Shown: piece after piece, positions 40,759 to 49,081 of the stretch | Position numbering within the stretch: position 1 is the first letter of the stretch | How the letters are laid out: each line of letters starts with the position of its first letter | Assembly: GCA_030654395.1 (NCBI GenBank) | Contig: JAURXM010000104.1 | Span: 62,001-126,000 of the forward strand | Source of the DNA: Aquabacterium sp. | GTDB taxonomy: Bacteria; Pseudomonadota; Gammaproteobacteria; Burkholderiales; Burkholderiaceae_C | Direction of reading: 5' to 3' | Length of the DNA stretch: 64,000 nucleotides | Translations under genes and position numbers: made by a program | Notes under the pieces: model-generated | Databases searched by the model: none | Seen by the model: only the letters and a program-made list of their open reading frames with translations | Told to the model about the DNA's origin: nothing

Positions 40759-41291
40759 AGTTCAACAGGGCCTGGGTAGCCAGTCAGCGACCAAGTGGCG
40801 CTGTTGGAGAAGAAAGACATGCAGGTGACCGCGCGTACGACTTGGTAGGTCAATCGGGTAGAGGGCAGGGGGTTGAGGCGCATGGTCTCAATCGCTTGGC
40901 TGATCTCATCCTCGGAGGCTGTGGACCACGACGCACTGAGGCCTGTCAGCATGCTGCGTGTTGGCATGTTGCCCAGCAAGCCAGCGATGGCATTGACCTC
41001 AATTTGCAGGACGTTGGGCATGCCATTGAGAAAAACCTCTAGGTGCTGGAGGTGATTCTCTATGATGGCTTCTCGCTGCGCTGCATCCTTGGGCAACATG
41101 GCGCCCACAAAACCGATGGTCAGACCGCGAAAGACATCTCGGCCATGTGCTGTCAGTTTGCCGTTGCTCATGCCGCGGTGCCAGTAAACCAAGCTACCGA
41201 GCGAGGCGCCAACAGCGCCGATGACCAGCGCCGTTTTCAGGAACCAGCGTCGCTTGGGAGTCAGGGGGTGATCTATGGATCGGTCGACCAT
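40755..41291 (-). CDS. Small subunit of GMC dehydrogenase (gluconate 2-dehydrogenase subunit 3-like)
   Basis: Protein of 178 residues with a probable twin-arginine-like N-terminus (KRRWFLKTALVIGAVGASLG) that could carry it and a bound partner to the periplasm. The body is helical and ends AVTCMSFFSNSATWSLTGYP, as in small partners of GMC dehydrogenases. It overlaps the GMC gene by 4 bases. It is probably required for export or assembly of the flavin subunit; this is inferred from context. Confidence 0.72.
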   Translation of the reverse strand: MVDRSIDHPLTPKRRWFLKTALVIGAVGASLGSLVYWHRGMSNGKLTAHGRDVFRGLTIGFVGAMLPKDAAQREAIIENHLQHLEVFLNGMPNVLQIEVNAIAGLLGNMPTRSMLTGLSASWSTASEDEISQAIETMRLNPLPSTRLTYQVVRAVTCMSFFSNSATWSLTGYPGPVEL

Positions 41292-41575
41292 GTTTGGCGC
41301 TTCCGTGGAGGATGAATCTTAAAAAAAAGGAAACATCGTGAGTCAAATGGATCAGCGATTGTGCCTTGCTCACCTTGCTCAGCGTTCTGGCGCAAGGCCT
41401 TGGCGCAGGGGTATTTGAATGCATGTTGGCGTACCGCGCCAGAACCTCGGCGTTTCGATATGCTCGTATACCCTTGGTGCGAAGTGTTGCAGAATTCAGG
41501 CTTCGCGCTGAGCCACGGTGACTGGCTCATGACAGCCCACGCGACCCTATTTTGATTTGTTGAAGAGGATGATAA

Positions 41576-43276
41576 ATGACCAGTTCTAAACCATGGTTGG
41601 CCAGCTATGAGCCAGGTGTACCCGCAGAGATCAATCCGGGTGAGTACAACTCTTTGGTCGAACTGTTAGATCAGTCTTTCAAGCAATTCGCCAAGCGTGA
41701 CATGGCTGCTTTTATGAATGTCCATTGGACATTTGAGCAAGTCGATGAGTTGTCGCACTCTTTGGCTGCTTGGTTTCAGGCGCGTGGCCTGAGCAAGGGC
41801 GCACGTGTTGCTTTGATGATGCCCAATGTGCCGCAGTATGTGGTCGCGATTGCGGCGGTGTTGCGTGCAGGTTATGTGGTCGTGAACGTCAACCCGTTGT
41901 ACACACCCCGCGAGTTGGAGCATCAGCTCACGGACTCGGGTGCAGAGGCGATCATCGTCCTTGAGAACTTTGCGATCACCTTGCAGCAAGTGGTTGCACG
42001 CACGCCAATCAAGCACATTGTGTTGGCCTCTATGGGGGACATGTTGCCGTTCTTCAAAGGCACCTTGGTGAATTTGGTTGTTCGCAAAGTCAAGAAAATG
42101 GTGCCGGCTTTCAGCTTGCCTAACAACGCAAAAACCAAGTTAACCAAGTTCAATGACGCTGTCTCTGAAGGCAGGAACGCCACATACAGCTTGCCAGCAC
42201 TCAAGCCAGATGACGTGGCCTTTTTGCAGTACACAGGCGGCACCACAGGCGTGTCCAAAGGCGCCACACTGCTGCACCGCAATATCGTTGCCAACATCTT
42301 GCAAAGCGAAGCTTGGTTCAAGCCAGAGTTGAGCAAAGTGGGTAATGAGCCTTTGGTTGTTGTGTGTGCCTTGCCGCTTTATCACATCTTCGCTTTGACC
42401 GTCTGCTACATGATGGGCGCGCGCATGGGCAGCATGAACGTGTTGATCCCCAACCCGCGTGACATCCCAGGGTTCATCAAGACGCTGCAGAACTACCGTG
42501 TGAACCAGTTCCCGGCAGTTAACACCCTGTACAACGGCTTGCTCAATCACCCTGATTTTGCCAAGCTCGACTTCTCTGGTTTGAAAGTCTCCAACGGTGG
42601 CGGCATGGCTGTTCAGCAGGCCACTGCCGAGGCTTGGATGAAGGTGACAGGGTGCCCGATCGTTGAGGGTTATGGCCTGTCCGAGACATCACCTGTGGCC
42701 ACGGCGAACAGGTTGGACATCACTGGTTTTACGGGCGCCATTGGCTACCCCATCCCGTCAACAGATGTGGCTATTTTGGATGACGATGGCAACCACTTGG
42801 CTGCTGGCGGCGTGGGCGAGATTTGCATCCGTGGCCCGCAAGTGATGGCCGGTTACTGGAACCGCCCCGATGAGACAGCCAAGTCCATGACGGCTGATGG
42901 CTTCTTCCGTACTGGCGACGTAGGTGTGATGGATGAGACTGGTTTGTTCAAGATCGTTGACCGCAAGAAGGACATGATTTTGGTGTCTGGCTTTAACGTG
43001 TACCCCAACGAGGTTGAGCAGGTCGTCAACATGCATCCTGGCGTCTTGGAATGCGCCGCAGTTGGTGTGGAAGATGCCAAGTCAGGTGAGGCCGTGAAGT
43101 TGTACGTCGTGCGCAAGGACCCTGCTTTGACTGAGGCGGTATTGAAGGCCTATTGCCATGAGCAATTGACCGGCTACAAGTGCCCTAAGCACATCGAGTT
43201 CCGTGATGATCTGCCCAAGACCAATGTGGGCAAGATCCTGCGCCGCGAGTTGCGCGACGAAAAGAAAACAGCCTGA
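41576..43276 (+). CDS. fadD: Long-chain fatty-acid-CoA ligase
   Basis: AMP-forming acyl-CoA synthetase of 566 residues that activates fatty acids by ATP and CoA for beta-oxidation or lipid synthesis. The ATP-binding signature LQYTGGTTGVSKGATLLHRN lies at about 220-240. Other segments are YGLSETSPVA, GEICIRGPQVMAGYWNRPDE, FRTGDVGVMDE, the hinge IVDRKKDMILVSGFNVYPNE and the C-terminal catalytic Lys in PKTNVGKILRREL. AGAGG precedes the ATG. It is alone; the 284-base gap upstream has no recognised gene. Confidence 0.93.
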   Translation: MTSSKPWLASYEPGVPAEINPGEYNSLVELLDQSFKQFAKRDMAAFMNVHWTFEQVDELSHSLAAWFQARGLSKGARVALMMPNVPQYVVAIAAVLRAGYVVVNVNPLYTPRELEHQLTDSGAEAIIVLENFAITLQQVVARTPIKHIVLASMGDMLPFFKGTLVNLVVRKVKKMVPAFSLPNNAKTKLTKFNDAVSEGRNATYSLPALKPDDVAFLQYTGGTTGVSKGATLLHRNIVANILQSEAWFKPELSKVGNEPLVVVCALPLYHIFALTVCYMMGARMGSMNVLIPNPRDIPGFIKTLQNYRVNQFPAVNTLYNGLLNHPDFAKLDFSGLKVSNGGGMAVQQATAEAWMKVTGCPIVEGYGLSETSPVATANRLDITGFTGAIGYPIPSTDVAILDDDGNHLAAGGVGEICIRGPQVMAGYWNRPDETAKSMTADGFFRTGDVGVMDETGLFKIVDRKKDMILVSGFNVYPNEVEQVVNMHPGVLECAAVGVEDAKSGEAVKLYVVRKDPALTEAVLKAYCHEQLTGYKCPKHIEFRDDLPKTNVGKILRRELRDEKKTA

Positions 43277-43280
43277 TGCT

Positions 43281-44468
43281 TCAGCCCTGCAGAAACAGGG
43301 CTTGAAGGTCATTGAGGAAGTCAAAGCCTTTGGTCGTGGGCCACGCACGGGCCAAATCACGTTGCAGTAAGCCTTGCGCTTCGGCTTGTGACATGGCTTT
43401 GCTCACGCTGGCCAAGGTGAGTCCTGTGCGTTCAGTAAAGCGCAGGAGCTCAAAGCCGTTTTTCAGGCGCAAGGCGTTCATCATGAACTCGAAGGCACGT
43501 GCTTTGATCGCGACTTCGTTCTCATTGGATATGGCCGAGCCTTGGCTGGCCTTGTCCATGTAGGTGGCCGGATCGCGCCAGCGCACTTGCCGCACGATGC
43601 GCTCGGGTGAGCTGATCTTGCTGTGGGCGCCAGCGCCGATGCCAAGGTAGTCACCAAACTGCCAGTAATTCAGGTTGTGTTGGCTCTGGTGACCCGGTCT
43701 GGCATAGGCCGACACTTCATAGCGTTGCAGGCCACCCGCTTCAGTGCGTTCGATGAGGTGGTCGAGCATGTCAAAAGCCGTGTCCTCGTCGGGTAGATCC
43801 TTGGGCGGCTGCTTGGCGAAGACCGTGTTGGGCTCCATCGTGAGGTGGTAGAGCGACAGGTGCGGTGGCGTAAAGGCCAATGCCTGCTGGATGTCTGCCT
43901 CTAAGTCCACCTTGGATTGACCCGGCAGTGCATACATCAGATCCAGATTGAAGGTGTCAAAGCAGCTTTGTGCTTCTTCGACTGCGGCGATGGCTTGTGC
44001 ACGGTTGTGGACGCGGCCCAGTGCTTTCAACTTGGCATCATCGAAGCTTTGCACGCCAATGGACAGGCGGTTGACGCCCGCTTGGCGAAAGGCTTTGAAG
44101 CGGTCTTTCTCAAATGTGCCAGGGTTGGCTTCGAGCGTGATTTCGCAATCGGGGTCAAGCGGCAAGCGCGCTCGGATGTCAGCCAACAAGCGGTCTATGC
44201 TGTCAGGCGAGAACAGGCTGGGCGTGCCGCCTCCGATGAATATGGTGTGCACCCGGCGGCCCCAGATCTGCGGAAGGGCGGCTTCCAGGTCTGCGCGCAA
44301 AGCATCCAGATAGGCTTGTTCGGGCAAGTCCATGCTGCCGTCTGGCTTGCGTTGCTCGTGGGAGTTGAAGTCGCAGTACGGACACTTGCGCAAGCACCAA
44401 GGTAAGTGCACATACAGCGACAGTGGCGGCAGCACTTGCAGGCTGCCTGGGCGGTGAAGGGGGATCAT
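43281..44468 (-). CDS. hemW: HemW-like radical SAM protein
   Basis: Radical SAM protein of 395 residues formerly annotated as oxygen-independent coproporphyrinogen oxidase. The 4Fe-4S motif is CLRKCPYCDFNSHE (CxxxCxxC), followed by HTIFIGGGTPSLFS and LSIGVQSFDDAKLKALGR, with the C-terminal HemN domain. HemW proteins lack the extra Cys of true HemN and act as heme chaperones. The start ATG at 44468 overlaps the rdgB stop (ATGA), marking the true N-terminus. Confidence 0.92.
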   Translation of the reverse strand: MIPLHRPGSLQVLPPLSLYVHLPWCLRKCPYCDFNSHEQRKPDGSMDLPEQAYLDALRADLEAALPQIWGRRVHTIFIGGGTPSLFSPDSIDRLLADIRARLPLDPDCEITLEANPGTFEKDRFKAFRQAGVNRLSIGVQSFDDAKLKALGRVHNRAQAIAAVEEAQSCFDTFNLDLMYALPGQSKVDLEADIQQALAFTPPHLSLYHLTMEPNTVFAKQPPKDLPDEDTAFDMLDHLIERTEAGGLQRYEVSAYARPGHQSQHNLNYWQFGDYLGIGAGAHSKISSPERIVRQVRWRDPATYMDKASQGSAISNENEVAIKARAFEFMMNALRLKNGFELLRFTERTGLTLASVSKAMSQAEAQGLLQRDLARAWPTTKGFDFLNDLQALFLQG

Positions 44469-45127
44469 GTTTGTTGCCATGGCCACACAGGGCTGTCGTC
44501 GACGCCCCAGCGTGCTGTGATGAGTTGCAGCAGATGCTGGCAGGCTAAGGCGCGGTGGCTGATGCTGTTTTTGAGTTCGGCTGGGAGCTGGGCTGCGCTT
44601 TGTTGGTGGGAGGCAATCCACAGCAAGGGGTCATAGCCAAAGCCGTGTTCGCCAAGCGGTGCGTGCAGCAGTTCGCCCTCCCAGTGACCTTCGGCTATCA
44701 GGGGCTCAGGGTCATTGGCGTGGCGAACGGCCACGAGGACACAGGTGAAGTGGGCTTGACGCTGCTTGTGGCATTGCATCTGATCGAGCAGCCATGCGTT
44801 GTTGGCCGGATCGACAAGCGCTTGACCTAGGCCTTCTGGGATGCGTCCTGCATCGATTGCGTAGCGGGCCGAGCGCACGCCCGGTGCCCCTCCTAAAACG
44901 CGCACACACAGGCCTGAATCATCTGCCACAGCGGCACCTCGGCCCTCTAGCGCAGCATGCCTGGCCTTAGCCAAGGCGTTTTCGACGAAGGTGACGTGGG
45001 GCTCTTCGGCCTCACTGATGCCAAGTGAGCCTTGCGTGATCAGTTCGACACCTAGGGGCGCGATCAAGGTTTGTAGTTCGCGGAGCTTCTTGGCGTTGTT
45101 CGAGGCAAGGATCAGCTGTTTGGGCAT
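44465..45127 (-). CDS. rdgB: Non-canonical purine NTP pyrophosphatase RdgB
   Basis: HAM1/RdgB enzyme of 220 residues hydrolysing dITP/XTP to keep deaminated bases out of DNA. Seen are LASNNAKKLRELQTLIAPLG at the N-terminus, AVADDSGLCVRVLGGAPGV containing catalytic acids, and FGYDPLLWIASHQQSAAQL. It starts 13 bases after the PP2C gene. The rph gene (RNase PH), which often sits between these two in Burkholderiales, is not here. Confidence 0.94.
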   Translation of the reverse strand: MPKQLILASNNAKKLRELQTLIAPLGVELITQGSLGISEAEEPHVTFVENALAKARHAALEGRGAAVADDSGLCVRVLGGAPGVRSARYAIDAGRIPEGLGQALVDPANNAWLLDQMQCHKQRQAHFTCVLVAVRHANDPEPLIAEGHWEGELLHAPLGEHGFGYDPLLWIASHQQSAAQLPAELKNSISHRALACQHLLQLITARWGVDDSPVWPWQQT

Positions 45128-45140
45128 CGTGGCAGTGGGG

Positions 45141-46076
45141 TCAGCCTTTTTTGGCAGCGCTGGCCGAACGGCGGATCGCTTCGTTGATCTCCCGGATGGA
45201 GCGCTCTATTTCGGCCTCATCTAAGTCGTCATCGCCCACATTTTGACCTGGCGTGCCGGTGTTGCCGACGCTGGCCTGGATGGTGGATGCAAACACCGCG
45301 TCACCCAATGTGTCTGTGGATACGTTGGGTTGGTCTTCGTTGAATGCAGATTCCCATTCCATGGCCAACACGGTCACGTTGTCGCACTTGACACCGCCAT
45401 TGCGCAAAGCCAATTCGACCAGTTCTGGCACCGCATCAGAGATGGTGCGGGTGGCCAAATTGCGGGTGATTTCATCGTCCTCGACGGTGCCCCACATGCC
45501 ATCGGAGCACAGCATGATGCGGTCACCCTCTTGCATGATCAGCGGGCCTGCTGTGTCCACGACAGGCTTGCCCGGGCTACCTAAGCAGGTGAAGAGCACG
45601 TTGCGGTTGTAGCGGTCGTCAAGCGGGACAACGGATGACAGGGTGTGTTGCAACTCGGAGTAGGAGTGGTCGCGTGTCCGCGCAATGAGTTTGTCGCCGC
45701 GCACAAAGTACAAGCGTGAGTCGCCGCAGTGCGCCCAATAGGCTGAGTTGCCTTGCAAGATGCAGGCAACGATGGTGGTTCTGGGTGTGTCGATCATGCC
45801 CCGTTCGCTGGCATACCGCAGCAGTTGGTGGTGACCGGCCATGATGGCGTCTTGCAAAAAGCGGATGGGGTCACTCAGTGTGGGGCGGGCATCACGCTGG
45901 TAGAGCGCAGCCATGGTCTGCAGCGCCAGTTGGGATGCGACTTCGCCTTCTGGGTGTCCACCCATGCCGTCTGCCAAGGCAAACAGACCTGAATCGCGCG
46001 TGTAGCAATAGCCCATGCGGTCTTCATTTTTTTCACGTCCGCCCTTGCGGCTGATCTGGTAAACAGAGAACCTCAT
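45141..46076 (-). CDS. PP2C-family serine/threonine phosphatase
   Basis: Metal-dependent protein phosphatase of 311 residues. PPM motifs: EDRMGYCYTRDSGLFALADG with GMGGHPEGE near the N-terminus, AHCGDSRLYFVRGDK, TRDHSYSELQ and LCSDGMWGTVEDDEI; the Asp residues coordinate Mn/Mg. The C-terminal 70 residues are acidic and not catalytic. It overlaps the kinase gene by 4 bases (ATGA), so kinase and phosphatase form a reversible pair. Confidence 0.93.
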   Translation of the reverse strand: MRFSVYQISRKGGREKNEDRMGYCYTRDSGLFALADGMGGHPEGEVASQLALQTMAALYQRDARPTLSDPIRFLQDAIMAGHHQLLRYASERGMIDTPRTTIVACILQGNSAYWAHCGDSRLYFVRGDKLIARTRDHSYSELQHTLSSVVPLDDRYNRNVLFTCLGSPGKPVVDTAGPLIMQEGDRIMLCSDGMWGTVEDDEITRNLATRTISDAVPELVELALRNGGVKCDNVTVLAMEWESAFNEDQPNVSTDTLGDAVFASTIQASVGNTGTPGQNVGDDDLDEAEIERSIREINEAIRRSASAAKKG

Positions 46077-47041
46077 GCTTTGGCACCCGATTTGAGGTTT
46101 TCAAGTTGGAGCTTCACGCGCTCCGCGAAAGTGAGTTTGGAGTAGCGACGCTCGGTCTCTCGGGCTAGCTCTTTTTGCAAAGCAAAAACGCTTTGCGGGC
46201 GTGCCAGAGGATCGAGTGACATGCACCATTCCGTCACCTCGATGAGGTTATCTGAATAGACGTTGCGCAAGCGAGATAGAGAAAGCCCTAAGCGGTCTTT
46301 TTCCAGACGTTGGGGCGAATCGTTGGGGGGATAGCCCTGCATGCAGGCATAAATGCACGCCCCAATCGCGTAGATGTCCGTCCAAGGTCCCAGTGAGCCG
46401 TCGCGGCGGTACATTTCGGGCGCAGCAAAACCGGGTGTGTACATTGGGCGGATGAAGTTGCCTTCTTTGGACAGCACTTCGCGCGCGGCACCGAAATCGA
46501 GCAGCACGGCTTTGTTGTCGTTGGTGATGAAGATGTTGGCCGGTTTGATGTCCAAGTGCAGCATTTTGTGCTGATGAACAATGCGCAAACCACGCAAAAT
46601 CTCGTCGAACAGCGAACGGATGCTGGACTCGCGAAAGACTTTGTCGCGCTTTAAATCGCGGGCCGTGACGATGAAATCTTGCAGCGTGTCGCCCTGCAAA
46701 TAGTTCATCACCATGTAAACGGTTTCATTTTCTCGGAAGAAATTCAACACAGACACCACACTGGGGTGGGCAATCTGGGCCAAAGAGCGGCCTTCTTCGA
46801 AAAAACTTTTGAGACCTAATCGGTAGAGCGGCTGCTTGTCGGGTTTGACGCGCGGAATCAACTCACCAGCGGCGCGGTCTGCGAGGGAAGCGGGCAGATA
46901 TTCTTTGAGTGCGACGAGTCTTTTGTCGGGGTCCTCGCAAAGATAAACGACACCGAATCCGCCTGCGGCGAGCTTTTTGACGACCTGATAGCCGCCCACT
47001 ACGGTGCCCGAGGGCAACGGGGCAGGTTTCGGCTTTGACAT
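46073..47041 (-). CDS. Hanks-type serine/threonine protein kinase
   Basis: Soluble kinase of 322 residues with all main motifs: glycine loop AAGGFGVVYLCED (about 25-37), Lys46 in VALKEYLPA, the catalytic loop HLDIKPANIFITN, DFGAARE and APEMYRRDG. No transmembrane or PASTA domain is present, so it is cytosolic. It pairs with the overlapping PP2C phosphatase gene. It starts a minus-strand unit with rdgB and hemW, divergent from yicC (30 bases between starts). Confidence 0.92.
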   Translation of the reverse strand: MSKPKPAPLPSGTVVGGYQVVKKLAAGGFGVVYLCEDPDKRLVALKEYLPASLADRAAGELIPRVKPDKQPLYRLGLKSFFEEGRSLAQIAHPSVVSVLNFFRENETVYMVMNYLQGDTLQDFIVTARDLKRDKVFRESSIRSLFDEILRGLRIVHQHKMLHLDIKPANIFITNDNKAVLLDFGAAREVLSKEGNFIRPMYTPGFAAPEMYRRDGSLGPWTDIYAIGACIYACMQGYPPNDSPQRLEKDRLGLSLSRLRNVYSDNLIEVTEWCMSLDPLARPQSVFALQKELARETERRYSKLTFAERVKLQLENLKSGAKA

Positions 47042-47071
47042 AATCTACTTTTGTCTAGGGTCCAAGTAACT

Positions 47072-48010
47072 ATGTCAGTCTACTCTATGACCGGCTTTGC
47101 CTGCGCGGTAGCGTCGGCTCCCGACCACGTCAGTGAAAACCCCGAGGACGGGGACTCGCCTACGCCGGTGCGCAAGAGCGCTTCAGGTGGCGTCGGGGCG
47201 GAACTGCGCTCTGTCAATAGCCGATTTTTGGATCTGAGCTTCAAGTTGTCCGACGAGTTTCGTGGTTTGGAGCCCGCTTTGCGCGAGTTGCTCACAGCCT
47301 CGTTCAAGCGCGGCAAGATTGAACTGCGTTTGCAGCCTCAGCGCGCAGCCGATGCGGGCTGGCCTATGCCTCAGCCAGATCAGTTGCACACCTTGGCTCG
47401 TTTGGAAGGTACGGTGCAAAACTGGTTGCCTAAAGCGGGCGCTTTGTCGGTCAACGAGGTCCTGACGTGGTGCCGTACAGCTACCCCGACTGTCAAGCTG
47501 GAGGATGCCGCCTTGGAGTCGGCACGCCAATGCATTGAAGCGCTGCGCGAGGCGCGTGAGCGCGAGGGCGGCCGTCTGGTCGGCATCCTCAAAGACAAGC
47601 TCAAGGGTTTACAGGCGCTGGCTGAACAAGCGACACCGTTGGTTCCTCAGGCGGTATTGCGCCAGCAGGAGCGGTTTATCCAGAAGTACCAAGATGCGCT
47701 GGTGGCAGTGGGCGGCACGATCACGCCAGAGGCTGCGCAAGAGCGTGCTTTGAGCGAAGCGGCGGCGTATGCCCTGCGTATTGACGTGGATGAAGAGTTG
47801 CAGCGTCTCAAGGCACATTTGGATGAGATCGCGCGTTTGCTCAAAAAAGGCGGTGAAGTAGGCAAACGGTTGGACTTCTTGATCCAAGAGCTGCATCGTG
47901 AAGCCAATACCTTGGGCTCAAAGGCTGCAGCCCTTGAGTTGACCCAGATTTCGGTCGAAATGAAAGTTTTGATCGAGCAGATGCGTGAGCAGGTTCAGAA
48001 CATTGAATGA
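47072..48010 (+). CDS. yicC: YicC-family endoribonuclease with N-terminal insert
   Basis: YicC-family protein of 312 residues. It opens MSVYSMTGFACAV; the conserved ELRSVNSRFLDLSFKL follows, and it ends in the DUF1732 region LDFLIQELHREANTLGSKA. Between MTGFA and ELRSVNSR there is an acidic/Pro stretch of about 35 residues (about 13-47), roughly 25 longer than usual. YicC proteins are stable RNA endonucleases in other bacteria. The ATG at 47072 fits the family better than a TTG at 47051. Confidence 0.85.
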   Translation: MSVYSMTGFACAVASAPDHVSENPEDGDSPTPVRKSASGGVGAELRSVNSRFLDLSFKLSDEFRGLEPALRELLTASFKRGKIELRLQPQRAADAGWPMPQPDQLHTLARLEGTVQNWLPKAGALSVNEVLTWCRTATPTVKLEDAALESARQCIEALREAREREGGRLVGILKDKLKGLQALAEQATPLVPQAVLRQQERFIQKYQDALVAVGGTITPEAAQERALSEAAAYALRIDVDEELQRLKAHLDEIARLLKKGGEVGKRLDFLIQELHREANTLGSKAAALELTQISVEMKVLIEQMREQVQNIE

Positions 48011-48082
48011 CCGTCGCTAACATGGCGCCAACGGCCCCTTATCCACGCTGGCACGTCGCCGGCGAGTGCTGGAGTGAATGAC

Positions 48083-48703
48083 ATGGACTACCCAGGTAAC
48101 CTTTTTGTGGTCTCGGCGCCTAGCGGCACCGGAAAATCCAGCTTGGTCAACGCTTTGCTGGAGGTCGATTCGCGGCTGCAGGTGTCGATCTCGCACACCA
48201 CGCGTGCGCCGCGCGGGCAGGAGCAACACGGACGCGAATACCTGTTCACCGACGCACCGTCTTTTTTGGCCATGGTCGAGCGCGGGGATTTCTTTGAGCA
48301 CGCCGAGGTGCATGGCAACCACTACGGGACCTCACGCCAAGCCATTGAAGAGCGCATCAAGGGTGGCGAAGATGTGGTGCTGGAGATCGACTGGCAGGGT
48401 GCATTGCAGATTAAGAAAATTTTCGCCAACGCCATCTTGATTTTCATCTTGCCGCCGAGCTATGAAGAGCTGCTGCAGCGTCTGAATCGCCGAGGTGAGG
48501 ACTCGCAAGAGGTGATCGATATCCGCATGGCCAATGCCAAGGTCGAGGTCGGACAGGCGCAATTCTTCGATTTTGTGGTGATCAATGCGCTGTTTGAGTC
48601 GGCTTTGTTCGATTTAAAAGCCATTGTTCACTCACAGCGGTTAAAATACGCAGCTCAACGCCGGAACAAGTCAGCTGTGTTCCGTGCCCTCAATCTGGTT
48701 TGA
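48083..48703 (+). CDS. gmk: Guanylate kinase
   Basis: GMP kinase of 206 residues making GDP. P-loop [17 protein letters not shown] lies near the N-terminus; GMP-binding residues are in [17 protein letters not shown] and [13 protein letters not shown], and the lid is [12 protein letters not shown]. The ATG at 48083 has GGAG 8 bases upstream; the GTG at 48074 overlaps that site. It lies upstream of rpoZ and spoT, a conserved nucleotide/ppGpp neighbourhood. Confidence 0.96.
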   Translation: MDYPGNLFVVSAPSGTGKSSLVNALLEVDSRLQVSISHTTRAPRGQEQHGREYLFTDAPSFLAMVERGDFFEHAEVHGNHYGTSRQAIEERIKGGEDVVLEIDWQGALQIKKIFANAILIFILPPSYEELLQRLNRRGEDSQEVIDIRMANAKVEVGQAQFFDFVVINALFESALFDLKAIVHSQRLKYAAQRRNKSAVFRALNLV

Positions 48704-48745
48704 TTGGCTTAAAATTGGCCGGTTGAACGTTTACTGGAGTGCCTC

Positions 48746-48949
48746 ATGGCCCGCATCACCGTTGAAGATTGCCTGCAAAAGATCCCGAACCGCTTCCAAC
48801 TGGTGCTCGTGGCAACTTACCGTGCTCGCATGTTGAGCCAAGGTCATACACCCAAGATTGAGTCGCGCAACAAGCCTGGCGTGACCGCGCTGCGCGAAAT
48901 CGCTGCGGGTCAAGTCGGCATGGAAATGCTGCGCAAGGTGCCGACCTGA
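48746..48949 (+). CDS. rpoZ: RNA polymerase omega subunit
   Basis: Omega subunit of 67 residues, [20 protein letters not shown], with [20 protein letters not shown] and an ATPALREI-like core ([13 protein letters not shown]). It helps assemble RNA polymerase and forms one ppGpp site. A GGAG-like site (TGGAG) precedes the ATG. It lies between gmk and spoT. Confidence 0.97.
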   Translation: MARITVEDCLQKIPNRFQLVLVATYRARMLSQGHTPKIESRNKPGVTALREIAAGQVGMEMLRKVPT

Positions 48950-48987
48950 GCTTTGGTCAAGCGCTGAACGCCAGCGCAGTGCAAGCA

Positions 48988-49014
48988 AAAGGCCCGTTCA
49001 ATACGGGCCTTTGT
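48988..49014 (+). terminator. Intrinsic terminator after rpoZ
   Basis: Perfect 10-base arms AAAGGCCCGT (48988-48997) and ACGGGCCTTT (49003-49012) enclose a 5-base loop 38 bases past the rpoZ stop. The T-run is short, so spoT may be partly read through. Confidence 0.75.
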
Positions 49015-49081
49015 TATTGGTCTGATCGATTCTGCTGATTCAGGCAACCCCACAGGCTCGCAACCAAGCTACAGTTAACAC

